This document shows positions 8,297 through 16,182 of a stretch of DNA of 64,000 nt, piece after piece. The number at the start of each line of letters is the position of its first letter. Position 1 is the first letter of the stretch. The notes under the pieces are model-generated. The model saw nothing but the letters and a program-made list of their open reading frames with translations. It did no database searches and had not been told where the DNA came from. Position numbers and translations under genes: made by a program. The DNA comes from Amycolatopsis sp. WAC 01376 (GTDB taxonomy: Bacteria > Actinomycetota > Actinomycetes > Mycobacteriales > Pseudonocardiaceae): contig NZ_QHKL01000003.1 in the NCBI RefSeq assembly GCF_003947415.1, positions 744,001 through 808,000 on the forward strand. Reading direction: 5' to 3'.

Positions 8297-8570
8297 GCCG
8301 CTCCCCGTCGCAGTCGTCACGAGAGCCATGAATACCACGCCCCGCACCCGGGGTCGACCGCCGTCCACGCCCCGAGAGTGTCCACTGTGTACTGAATCAC
8401 CTGGAAGAACCCGCGTCCGCGGTCGACGTCGGCAGGGCGCCGCCTGGTCATCTATGTCACGACGGGGGACAGGGCGCCCTGCCACCGCGACAGCGGGGCC
8501 TTCGGCCGGAGGCGGATTCCTGGGTAATGTCCCTTGCCGGGTACATCTCAGCTCCGCCGTCCGGCCGCGA

Positions 8571-9329
8571 TCACGCCGTGACGAGGCGATACCCCAAGTC
8601 CAGTTCCGTCCGGCCGAGCAGACCGACGTGGTGCCGATGCCAATGTCCGTCGGCCAGGTCGGCACGCAGGCGCTCGACCGCCGTCGCGACGACGTTCTGG
8701 TCCAGCAGCGCCACCCCGGACATCCCCGCGCGCACGCGTTCCGACAGGTACGCCTCCGGCCTGCGCCAATACGCGCCGAGGAACCCGTCGACGCAGTCCG
8801 AGGGCACCGGCAGCGGGGCCACCGTGGGTGTCACGCCCGCCGCGCCCAGCTCCTCGACGACCCGGTCGAGACAGGCGAGCCTGCTCTCGTGTTCGGCGAT
8901 CTCCGGCAGGTAGTCCCGCACCAGCCAGAACCGCGCGAACACCGCCTGATCCCAGGTCACGATCACCTGGCGGCGGGACACGCGCCGCAGCTCGGCCAGC
9001 CCGGCGGTCACGTCCGTCCAGTGGTGCACGGTGAGCACCGCGAGGGCCGCGTCGAAGGCGCCGTCGGGGAACGGCAGCTCTTCCGCGCACGCCTGCACGG
9101 CGGGAGCCGCGGCGGCCGGACGCTGCGCGATCATCCGGCTCGACGGCTCGACGGCCACCACGTCGCGGTCTTCCGGCTCGTAGGAACCGGCTCCGGCCCC
9201 GACGTTGACCACCGAGCGCGCGTCACCGAGGGCGGCGGTGACGGCGGCGGCGATGCGGGGATCCGGGCGTCTTGATCGCGCGTAGTCCCGGCCGAGTTCG
9301 GCATACGGGTCCGAGATCAAGGGGCGCAC
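8571..9329 (-). CDS. class I SAM-dependent methyltransferase
   Basis: 252 aa, single Rossmann-like methyltransferase domain. Motif I is VVNVGAGAGSYE near residue 40, the acidic residue after strand 2 lies in VAVEPS, and AVLTVHHW is the motif IV region, as in Methyltransf_11 proteins. The C-terminal half would bind the acceptor, which cannot be predicted. It is leftward and 43 bp downstream of the end of chsH3, so it could receive read-through from the kstD operon, but its own start has no KstR box. Confidence 0.82.
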   Translation of the reverse strand: MRPLISDPYAELGRDYARSRRPDPRIAAAVTAALGDARSVVNVGAGAGSYEPEDRDVVAVEPSSRMIAQRPAAAAPAVQACAEELPFPDGAFDAALAVLTVHHWTDVTAGLAELRRVSRRQVIVTWDQAVFARFWLVRDYLPEIAEHESRLACLDRVVEELGAAGVTPTVAPLPVPSDCVDGFLGAYWRRPEAYLSERVRAGMSGVALLDQNVVATAVERLRADLADGHWHRHHVGLLGRTELDLGYRLVTA

Positions 9330-9372
9330 TTGGCCGAGTCTAGCCAGAGCCGCTACCTGCGGGAACGATGAT

Positions 9373-10236
9373 TCAGTCTGTCGTGGTCAAGAAAGTGTCG
9401 GAAAGGACGGGTGCCTCGTCCCGGTCCGGTGCCGTGGTGGTGATCAGCAGCCCGGCGGGCTCGCGCCAGACGCGGGTCCGCAGCGGTTCGCCGGGGAAGA
9501 CGACGCCGGCGAACTTGGCCGAGAACGACGCGACGCGCGAGGCGTCGCCGTCGAGGAACTCGTCGGTGACGGCCTTCGCGATGACGCCGTAGGTGCACAG
9601 GCCGTGCAGGATCGGCTTGTCGAACCCGGCGGCCGCGGCGAACGCGGGGTCGGCGTGCAGGGGGTTGCGGTCGCCGCAGAGCCGGTAGAGCAGCGCCTGC
9701 TGTGGCAACGTCGGCGTGTCGATGACCGCGTCCGGTTCGCGCGACGGGAGTTCGACGCGGTCGGACGGGCCGCGTTCGCCGCCGAAACCGCCTTCGCCAC
9801 GGGCGAAGATGCTCGACCGCAGTGTCCACAGTGGAGTGCCGTCCGAGTCGGTGGCGACCGTTTCGTTCACGATCACGGCCGCCTTGCCCTTGTCGAAGAC
9901 GTCCACGATCCGGGTGCGCGCCACCGCCTTGCCCGAGGTCGGGATCGGCCGGTGCGCGATCACTTCCTGCTTGCCGTGCAATACCTTCCCGAGGTCGACC
10001 TCGACACCGGGGAACGAGACCGCCGGCGGTTCGAACACGCGCAGGTTCGCCGCCACGGTGGCGAACGTCGGCAGCACCTGGAGGCCGTCCTCGTAGGTGT
10101 AGCGCAGTTCCCGAGGGTTCGTCGGATCCGCGCCCGCGCCGAGCGCCAGGTGGTAGAGCTGCACGTCCGACGCGGTCCAGGCGAAACTCACCTCGCCGAG
10201 GTCGGCGCCGATCGCGACTGTGGGGTCGATGGGCAC
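9373..10236 (-). CDS. chsH3: ChsH3/Hsd4B-like double hot-dog enoyl-CoA hydratase
   Basis: 287 aa, start GTG 10236 behind AGGAG at the proper distance; longer readings run through the tandem repeat upstream and are unlikely. Two hot-dog domains in tandem, the C-terminal one with the hydratase-2 signature around CGDRNPLHADPAFAAAAGF (Asp and His). The N-terminus MPIDPTVAIGADLGE is typical of Rv3538 (ChsH3/HsdB-like), a 2-enoyl-CoA hydratase of the cholesterol side-chain pathway. It follows kshB on the same strand after a 119-bp gap, so it may be the last gene of the kstD operon. Other MaoC paralogues are possible but context favours the steroid enzyme. Confidence 0.8.
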   Translation of the reverse strand: MPIDPTVAIGADLGEVSFAWTASDVQLYHLALGAGADPTNPRELRYTYEDGLQVLPTFATVAANLRVFEPPAVSFPGVEVDLGKVLHGKQEVIAHRPIPTSGKAVARTRIVDVFDKGKAAVIVNETVATDSDGTPLWTLRSSIFARGEGGFGGERGPSDRVELPSREPDAVIDTPTLPQQALLYRLCGDRNPLHADPAFAAAAGFDKPILHGLCTYGVIAKAVTDEFLDGDASRVASFSAKFAGVVFPGEPLRTRVWREPAGLLITTTAPDRDEAPVLSDTFLTTTD

Positions 10237-10272
10237 AGGGACTCCTACGGTGCTGTGGGTTTGTTCGGGGCA

Positions 10273-10329
10273 GGCGTAACTCGCGTGATTGAGGGCGTAA
10301 CTCGCGTGATTGAAGGCGGAACTCGCGGT
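10273..10329. repeat. 21-bp tandem repeat, 2.7 copies
   Basis: Two near-identical units GGCGTAACTCGCGTGATTGA(G/A) at 10273-10293 and 10294-10314 are followed by a degenerate third (GGCGGAACTCGCGGT) to 10329. They fill most of the gap between kshB and chsH3. No dyad is obvious inside a unit. Function unknown. Confidence 0.85.
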
Positions 10330-10355
10330 TTGCCTGAAGAAACCACCGGCATCTC

Positions 10356-11381
10356 CTACTCGTAGGTGACGGTGACCTCGTCGGTCAGCGGCAGGGACTG
10401 GCACGCCAGCACGATGCCTTCGGCGATGTCGTCGCCGTCGAGGACCTCGTTGTTCAGCATCTTCACCTCACCGGAGGTGACTCGGCAAGCGCAGGCACTG
10501 CATTGGCCCTCGCGACACGAGTACGGCGCGTCGAAACCCTTTTCCAGCAACAGGTCCAGCAGTTTCGTCCGGCGGGGCCAGTCGAGCTTCTTGGTCTCAC
10601 CGTCGAGGGTGACTTCGACCTCCGCCGGGGTCTCGGCTTCTTCGACGGCGATGGGCTCGGCCACCTCGAACGGATTCCCGCCCAAGGACAGGAAGCGTTC
10701 CAGGTGGATCCGCTTGCGCGGCAGTCCGAGGTCCTTGAGCACCGTGCGCGCGGCGTCCATGAACGGGCCGGGACCGCAGATGAACGCCTCGTGCGTGGTG
10801 TACGGCGCCACCAGGGCGCGAAGGTGTGCCTCGGTCGGAAGTCCTTGCAGGCTTTCGAGCCAGTGCACGACGACCAGCCGGTCCTGGTGCCGAGCGGCGA
10901 GGTCCGCCAGCTCCCGCGCGAAGATCACCGATCGCTCGTCGCGATTGGCGTACAGCAGGATCACCTTGCCGGTTCCGTGTTCCAGCGCGGACTTGAGGAT
11001 CGACATCACCGGCGTGATGCCGCTGCCGCCCGCGAGCAGCAGGAAGTCCTCGTCGAGCGACGCGGGGCTGAACACCCCGGCCGGCGGGAGGACCTGGACC
11101 TCCTGACCGGCCTGGAGGTTGTCGCAGAGCCAGTTCGACCCGTAGCCGTCGGCGGTGCGTTTGACGGTGACCTGCACCCGGTTCTCGTGCGGCGCGCTGG
11201 AGAGCGAGTAACAGCGGGCCACCGACCCGGTCCGCTCGCTCGGGACGCGCACGGTGAGGAACTGCCCTGGGGTGTAAGCGAAAACGGGGGCGTGCTCGGC
11301 CGGGATCTCGAACACGATCGAGCGCGCGTCGGCCGTCTCGGTGATCACCTCGGCCACGGTCACGGTGACGGGACCGCTCAT
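10356..11381 (-). CDS. kshB: KshB: ferredoxin reductase of 3-ketosteroid 9-alpha-hydroxylase
   Basis: 341 aa, start ATG 11381. The order is an FAD-binding ferredoxin-reductase domain with RCYSLSSAP, an NAD domain with GGSGITPVMSIL and ICGPGPFMD, and a C-terminal plant-type 2Fe-2S domain with C289, C294, C297 and C327. This is the KshB arrangement, which passes electrons from NADH to the Rieske oxygenase KshA. It follows kshA and a small Cys protein with overlapping codons, so all three should be made together. In M. tuberculosis kshA and kshB are far apart, which makes this arrangement informative. Confidence 0.93.
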   Translation of the reverse strand: MSGPVTVTVAEVITETADARSIVFEIPAEHAPVFAYTPGQFLTVRVPSERTGSVARCYSLSSAPHENRVQVTVKRTADGYGSNWLCDNLQAGQEVQVLPPAGVFSPASLDEDFLLLAGGSGITPVMSILKSALEHGTGKVILLYANRDERSVIFARELADLAARHQDRLVVVHWLESLQGLPTEAHLRALVAPYTTHEAFICGPGPFMDAARTVLKDLGLPRKRIHLERFLSLGGNPFEVAEPIAVEEAETPAEVEVTLDGETKKLDWPRRTKLLDLLLEKGFDAPYSCREGQCSACACRVTSGEVKMLNNEVLDGDDIAEGIVLACQSLPLTDEVTVTYE

Positions 11382-11638
11382 TCGGGCACCTCCAGCAAGC
11401 CGTCCTTCAACGCGGCGTCGATGCTTTCGCTGAGATTGCCGCAGGTGTCGAGCAACGCCGTCTGCGCGCCCGACGCCTTCTGCTCGGCGAACACCGGGCA
11501 GCTCCGGGACGCGTCGCTCGTCCACTGGATACTGGTGTGCTGCATGCTGTTCTTCTTGACCAGCACGCACGTTCCGCACGCGCGGCAGCTCAGCGGCCGC
11601 AGCCCGGCGGTGAGGAACTCGACCGTTTCGGGCTTCAC
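11378..11638 (-). CDS. small Cys-containing protein between kshA and kshB
   Basis: 86 aa, start GTG 11638 overlapping the kshA stop (GTGA), stop overlapping the kshB start region, so it is a true gene of the operon despite being small. It holds two close cysteines in SCRACGTCVLVKKN near residues 18-24 and further ones at CPVF and DTCGNL. The pattern could bind a metal or Fe-S cluster but does not match ferredoxin spacing that I recognise. M. tuberculosis has an uncharacterised gene next to kshA (Rv3527); whether it is homologous I cannot test. A maturation or electron-transfer helper for KshAB is a guess from position. Confidence 0.75.
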   Translation of the reverse strand: MKPETVEFLTAGLRPLSCRACGTCVLVKKNSMQHTSIQWTSDASRSCPVFAEQKASGAQTALLDTCGNLSESIDAALKDGLLEVPE

Positions 11639-12774
11639 ACCCCGGCCTCTTCCGACTGCTGCCGCGCCAGGTTCTCGGCCACCTCCGCCGCCCAGACCTC
11701 GTTGGCGCGGCTGGTGTCCACTTCGAACTCGAACCGCCGCGTCATGTCCTCGGTGACGTCGGCCGCGTCCACATAGAACTGGTCGTACCAGCGGCGCAGC
11801 TGGTAGACGGGCCCGTCCTCCTCGCACAGCAACGGGTTGTCGATCCGCGTCTTGTTGCGCCAGATCTCCACGTCCTGCAGGAAGCCGACGCCGATGCCCT
11901 TGGCGAACTTCCCGGCGATCTTGTCCGCGTGCTCGTCCGAGACGCCCTCGAACTTCTTCACGCTCACGCCCCACTGCAGCACGAACGAGTTCTCGGTGAC
12001 CGGGTAGTGGCAGTTGATGAGCACGTTCTCGATCTCGAAACCCTGGTACGTGTTGAGCAGCGTGTTGATCATGTACGACGGCCCGAAGTACGACGCCTCC
12101 GACCGCAGCAGGTTCTCCTCGCCGCCGTAGTTGGACGCCATTCCCTTGTCCGGACGGCCTTTCGTGTTCAGGTACTGCGTGGCGATGTGGCCTTCGAACA
12201 CGTTCTTGAAGTAGGTCGGGAAGGCGTAGTGGATGTAGAAGAAGTGCGCCATGTCGACCATGTTGTCGATGATCTCGCGGCAGTTGGAGCCCTCGATCAG
12301 CACCGAGTCCCAGGTCCAGTTGCTCCACTCGCCGTTGAACACGCCCTCGATCCGCGGGATGACGACGTCCTCGGGCGGCGGGTTGCCCTCCGGGTCGTGC
12401 CAGACGAACAGCTGCTTGTTCTCCTCCAGCACGGTCCACGACTTCGTCCGCGCCCGCAGCGGAACCCGCTTGGCGTAGGGGATCGAGACGCATTTGCCGT
12501 TGCCGTTCCAGCGCCAGTCGTGGAACGGGCAGGCGATCTCGTCGCCCTTGACCTCGCCCTGGGTGAGGTCGCCGCCCATGTGACGGCAGTACCCGTCGAG
12601 CACGTTCAGCTTGCCGGACGAATCGGCGAAGACCACCAGTTTCGTCCCGAACGCCGTGATGGCGTGCGGTTTCCCGTCGCGGAACGGCTCGGCCAGGCCG
12701 AGACAGTGCCAGCCGCGCGCGAACCGCGAAGGGGGCGCGCCCGCGTCGATCTGCCGTACGGATTCCGTCGTCAT
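11635..12774 (-). CDS. kshA: KshA: Rieske oxygenase of 3-ketosteroid 9-alpha-hydroxylase
   Basis: 379 aa, start ATG 12774 overlapping the kstD stop. Rieske 2Fe-2S ligands are C63-x-H65 and C82-x2-H85 (CRH and CPFH). The mononuclear iron site is seen in NMVDMAHFFYIH with D174, H177 and H182, and N171 as bridge-region residue. KshA hydroxylates C9 of 3-keto-4-ene or 1,4-diene steroids; with KstD this makes the unstable product that opens ring B. Its place directly after kstD and before kshB supports the substrate assignment. Confidence 0.95.
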   Translation of the reverse strand: MTTESVRQIDAGAPPSRFARGWHCLGLAEPFRDGKPHAITAFGTKLVVFADSSGKLNVLDGYCRHMGGDLTQGEVKGDEIACPFHDWRWNGNGKCVSIPYAKRVPLRARTKSWTVLEENKQLFVWHDPEGNPPPEDVVIPRIEGVFNGEWSNWTWDSVLIEGSNCREIIDNMVDMAHFFYIHYAFPTYFKNVFEGHIATQYLNTKGRPDKGMASNYGGEENLLRSEASYFGPSYMINTLLNTYQGFEIENVLINCHYPVTENSFVLQWGVSVKKFEGVSDEHADKIAGKFAKGIGVGFLQDVEIWRNKTRIDNPLLCEEDGPVYQLRRWYDQFYVDAADVTEDMTRRFEFEVDTSRANEVWAAEVAENLARQQSEEAGV

Positions 12775-14441
12775 CGGCTGCCTCCCGTTTGACCGTGATC
12801 TTGCTGCGCGAGATGCTCGGCCGCAAGGTAGCCGAACACCATCGCCGGGCCGATCGTCGCGCCGGGGCCGGCGTAGGTGCGGCCCATCACCGCCGCGCTC
12901 GTGTTGCCCGCCGCGTAAAGTCCGTCGATCACCGACCCGTCCTCGCGCAGGACGCGCGCGTGCCGGTCGGTCCTCAAACCGCCCTTGGTGCCCAGGTCGC
13001 CGGGCACGATCTTCACCGCGTAGTACGGCGCGACGTCCAGCGGGCCCAGGCTCGGGTTGGGTTTGTTCCGCGGGTCGCCGTAGTAGTGGTCGTACGCGCT
13101 GCGCCCGCGGTGGAAGTCCTCGTCCACGCCGCTTTTCGCGAAGCCGTTGAACCGCCGGACGGTGGCTTCCAGCGCGTCGGCCGGGACCTCGATCCGTTCG
13201 GCGAGTTTCGCGATCGTGCTCGCTTTGACCGCGATGCCCGCTTTGAACCAGCGGCCGGGCAGCGGCTGGCGCGGGCCGAGGCCGGTGAACATGTACCGGT
13301 TGCGGTTGCGCTGGTCGAACACCAGCCAGGTCGGGATGTTCGCGCCGGGGCCGTCACCCTCGCCGTACATCGCGTGCACGGCCTCGACGTACGGCGCCGA
13401 CTCGTTGACGAAGCGTTCGCCGCGCGCGTTGACCATCAGACAGCCCGGCCGCGACCGTTCGGCGAGCGCGAACCACGGGCCGCCGGTCAGCGGGATGGAC
13501 GGACCCCACCACGCGTCGTCCATCAGGTCGACGGCCGCGCCGAGTTTGAGCCCGGCGTCGATGGCGTCGCCGGTGTTGGCCTCGGCGCCGACGGTCCACT
13601 CCGTACCGATGGGGGCCCGCTGGTACTTGGCCCGCATCTCCTCGTTGCGTTCGAATCCGCCCGCGCCGAGGACGACGCCGAGCCGCGCGCGGATCGTCTT
13701 CTCCTCACCCTCATGGCGGACCACGACGCCGGTCACCCGGTCGCCTTCGATCTCGAGATCCACCAGCGGCGTGTTCAGCCAGACGGGGACCTCCGCCCGG
13801 CGCAGGCCCTCACGCAGACCGGCCGCAAGCGCTTGCCCCATGGAAAGCAGCCGTTGCCGCCGGATCCGGCCCGCCAGCCAGCGGCCGCCGAGACCGAACA
13901 CGCGGAGGATGCCGCGCGGATGCCGGGCGAGCAGACTCAGCCACCGGTAGTCCGCCTGGGTGATCGGGGCGCCGAGCGGGGGAGCGCTGTACGGCGGCTC
14001 CAGCTTCGCCAGCTCCGGTCCGAGCAGGTTGCCGTCGAGCGCGGCCGGTTCGACCGACCGGCCGCCGGCGCGCCCGCCCGGGGCCTCCGGGTGGTAGTCC
14101 GAGTAGCCGCGGACCCAGCGGAAGCGCAACGGCGTCTTGTCACAGACGAAGGACAGGACCTCGGGGCCGCGGTCGAGGAAGGCCGACCGGAGTTCGGCGG
14201 GGACGACGTCACCGACGATCGCTTCGAGGTATTCGTGCGCCCGCTCCGGGGGTTCGGAGATCCCGGCCGCGCGCAGCGCGTGGTTGCCGGGGATCCAGAC
14301 GCCGCCGCCGGAGCGCGCCGTCGAGCCGCCGAAGTGGGCGGCCTTCTCCACGACCAGGACCTCGAGTCCCCGGTGGGCTGCGGACAGTGCGGCGGTCATC
14401 CCGGCGGCACCACTGCCCGCCACGATCACGTCGAACTCCAT
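12771..14441 (-). CDS. kstD: KstD: 3-ketosteroid delta-1-dehydrogenase
   Basis: 556 aa (M. tuberculosis KstD is about 563). Start ATG 14441 is chosen because MEFDVIVAGSGAAGMTAAL begins the FAD Rossmann fold; the open frame extends upstream through the operator and the divergent gene but lacks similarity there. The C-terminal NTSAAVMGRTYAGPGATIG segment is the KstD signature near the flavin, and YYAVKIVPGDLGTKGGL is the usual FAD_binding_2 end. The enzyme puts the C1-C2 double bond into ring A. First gene of the leftward operon, with a perfect KstR-type box 12 bp upstream. Confidence 0.92.
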   Translation of the reverse strand: MEFDVIVAGSGAAGMTAALSAAHRGLEVLVVEKAAHFGGSTARSGGGVWIPGNHALRAAGISEPPERAHEYLEAIVGDVVPAELRSAFLDRGPEVLSFVCDKTPLRFRWVRGYSDYHPEAPGGRAGGRSVEPAALDGNLLGPELAKLEPPYSAPPLGAPITQADYRWLSLLARHPRGILRVFGLGGRWLAGRIRRQRLLSMGQALAAGLREGLRRAEVPVWLNTPLVDLEIEGDRVTGVVVRHEGEEKTIRARLGVVLGAGGFERNEEMRAKYQRAPIGTEWTVGAEANTGDAIDAGLKLGAAVDLMDDAWWGPSIPLTGGPWFALAERSRPGCLMVNARGERFVNESAPYVEAVHAMYGEGDGPGANIPTWLVFDQRNRNRYMFTGLGPRQPLPGRWFKAGIAVKASTIAKLAERIEVPADALEATVRRFNGFAKSGVDEDFHRGRSAYDHYYGDPRNKPNPSLGPLDVAPYYAVKIVPGDLGTKGGLRTDRHARVLREDGSVIDGLYAAGNTSAAVMGRTYAGPGATIGPAMVFGYLAAEHLAQQDHGQTGGSR

Positions 14442-14453
14442 ACGCCCCTCACC

Positions 14454-14467
14454 TGAAACACGTTGTA
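14454..14467. promoter_or_regulatory. KstR-type operator before kstD, perfect consensus
   Basis: TGAAACACGTTGTA fits all eight fixed positions of TNNAACNNGTTNNA. It lies 12 bp upstream of the kstD ATG, on the kstD side of the divergent kstD / flavoprotein intergenic region. Confidence 0.8.
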
Positions 14468-14510
14468 GGAAGCATGTAGCAGCATCCGCGCTGCTCCAGT
14501 CACCATAGAC

Positions 14511-14524
14511 GAGAACGTGTTCTA
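14511..14524. promoter_or_regulatory. KstR-type operator, 7 of 8 fixed positions
   Basis: GAGAACGTGTTCTA differs from TNNAACNNGTTNNA only in its first base. It lies 16 bp before the ATG of the KstD-family flavoprotein and 43 bp from the perfect site on the kstD side, so the divergent promoters have one box each. Confidence 0.75.
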
Positions 14525-14540
14525 GTTCTAGGGTGGGGTC

Positions 14541-16139
14541 ATGGACTCCCTCGTCGCGGATGTGGTGATCGTGGGCTTCGGAGCGGCAGGCGCCTGTGCG
14601 GCGATCGAGGCCGCCGACGCCGGTGCCCGGGTGCTGGTGCTGGACCGGTTTTCCGGTGGTGGCGCGAGCGCGGTCAGCGGTGGTGTCGTCTACGCCGGTG
14701 GCGGGACGGCGCAGCAGCGGGACGCGGGCGTCGACGACAGTGTCGACGCGATGTACGACTACCTGCGGCTCGAGGTCGGCGACGTCGTCTCCGAAGAAAC
14801 CCTGCGGCGGTTTTGCGCGGGCAGTACGGAGATGGTGACCTGGCTGGAGGGCAATGGTGTCCCGTTCGAGGGGAGCCTGTGCCCGTACAAGACGTCTTAC
14901 CCGAGCGACAAGCACTATCTGTACTACTCGGGCAGCGAGGCTGCGGGCGGTTTCCGCGATGCCGCCAAGCCCGCGCCGCGCGGACATCGCGTCAAAGGGC
15001 CGGGTACGTCGGGAAAGCTGCTGATGAAACGGCTCATGGAGGCCGTCCGGAGCCGTGGGATCCAGGTGCTGCCGCAGACCGCCGCGCGGAACCTGATCGT
15101 GGACGCCGACGGTGCCGTGACCGGCGTCGTCGTGTCCACCCTGCGAGACGCGCCCGCTCGCGTGCGGGCCGCGCACCGGAGGCTGTCGGCGTATGCCGCG
15201 AAACCGGGGATCTACGTGCCGTCAATGCGGAAATCGCTGCACCGGCGGGCGGAGCGGATCGAGCGTCGCTACGGCCGTGAGCTGCGGATTTCGGCCTCGC
15301 GCGGGGTCGTCCTCGCGGCGGGCGGGTTCATCGCGAACCGCGAGATGGTGCGTGAGCACGCGCCCGCGTATCGCGGCGGATTGGCGCTCGGGACGTCGGC
15401 CGACGACGGATCCGGCATCCGGATGGGGGTCGAGGCCGGCGGGGCGACCGCCGAACTCGGGCGGATCTCCGCCTGGCGGTTCATCACGCCGCCGTCGGCG
15501 TTCCTGGGCGGCCTGCTCGTGGACAAGACGGGCGGCCGGATCATCGACGAATCCCGGTACGGCGCGGCCGTCGGCGAACGCATGATCACCGGACACGAAG
15601 GGCGTGGCTGGCTGCTGGTCGACGACGCCATCGTCCGGGAGGTCCAGCGGGACGCGCGCGGGCAAAGTCAATGGTTCCAAGGACTTCAGGTGCGATATCT
15701 GCTGCGGCAACGCGTCGTCGCCGGTTCGCTCGACGAGGTCGCGCGCAAGGCGGGCGTCGACCCCGGCGGGCTGGCCGCCAGTGTCGAGGCCGCACGGTCC
15801 GGCGCGGATCCGACGGGCAAACCGGCGGAGTTCGCGCGGCCGCTGGATCAGGCGCCGTACTCGCTGATCGACGTCTCGATCAAGCCGAACCTCGGTTATC
15901 CGTGCCCGATGCTGACGCTGGGCGGCCTGGTCGTGGACGAGGAGACCGGGGTGGTGCGTTCCGCCGGCGGCACTCCGATCCGCGGGCTGTACGCGGCAGG
16001 ACGGACCGCGGTGGGAATCTGTTCTAGGTCTTACGTGAGCGGCCTGTCGCTGGCCGACTGCGTGTTTTCCGGTCGGCGTGCCGGACTGCACAGTGCGCTC
16101 GACCGGGGATCGGTCGACAAAAACGAGAACGTGTTCTAG
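14541..16139 (+). CDS. KstD-family FAD flavoprotein, possibly a 3-ketosteroid dehydrogenase
   Basis: 532 aa. N-terminal FAD fold VVIVGFGAAGACAAIEAADAG, middle substrate domain, and a C-terminal GLYAAGRTAVGI...SYVSGLSLADCVFSG segment that closes over the flavin. It belongs to the FAD_binding_2 family with KstD but is only distantly similar to the KstD next door. A delta-4-(5-alpha)-ketosteroid dehydrogenase (Kst4D) or another 3-ketosteroid dehydrogenase is likely from context; the substrate is not proven. The stop codon TAG at 16137-16139 and the last five codons lie inside the KstR-type box of the hsa operon. Confidence 0.82.
   Translation: MDSLVADVVIVGFGAAGACAAIEAADAGARVLVLDRFSGGGASAVSGGVVYAGGGTAQQRDAGVDDSVDAMYDYLRLEVGDVVSEETLRRFCAGSTEMVTWLEGNGVPFEGSLCPYKTSYPSDKHYLYYSGSEAAGGFRDAAKPAPRGHRVKGPGTSGKLLMKRLMEAVRSRGIQVLPQTAARNLIVDADGAVTGVVVSTLRDAPARVRAAHRRLSAYAAKPGIYVPSMRKSLHRRAERIERRYGRELRISASRGVVLAAGGFIANREMVREHAPAYRGGLALGTSADDGSGIRMGVEAGGATAELGRISAWRFITPPSAFLGGLLVDKTGGRIIDESRYGAAVGERMITGHEGRGWLLVDDAIVREVQRDARGQSQWFQGLQVRYLLRQRVVAGSLDEVARKAGVDPGGLAASVEAARSGADPTGKPAEFARPLDQAPYSLIDVSIKPNLGYPCPMLTLGGLVVDEETGVVRSAGGTPIRGLYAAGRTAVGICSRSYVSGLSLADCVFSGRRAGLHSALDRGSVDKNENVF
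16125..16138. promoter_or_regulatory. KstR-type operator before hsaA, overlapping the upstream coding end
   Basis: GAGAACGTGTTCTA, identical to the site at 14511, fits seven of eight fixed positions. It lies 45 bp upstream of hsaA and is also the final codons (Glu-Asn-Val-Phe) and part of the stop codon of the preceding flavoprotein gene. Confidence 0.78.
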
Positions 16140-16182
16140 TCTTGGACTCGGTTCACCGAGTACGGCGAGAGAGGGAACGCAT

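Noticed and set aside
10273..10329. Possible CRISPR array
   Set aside because: Units are directly adjacent 21-mers without spacers, only 2.7 copies, and no cas gene is near.
12771..15176. kstD reading frame extended to 801 codons
   Set aside because: The extra 245 codons cross both KstR-type boxes and the divergent flavoprotein gene; the FAD fold starts right at ATG 14441.
14541..16139. Calling the flavoprotein a second KstD
   Set aside because: Family membership is clear but the substrate-side motifs differ from kstD next door; a Kst4D or other role is as likely, so no symbol was given.
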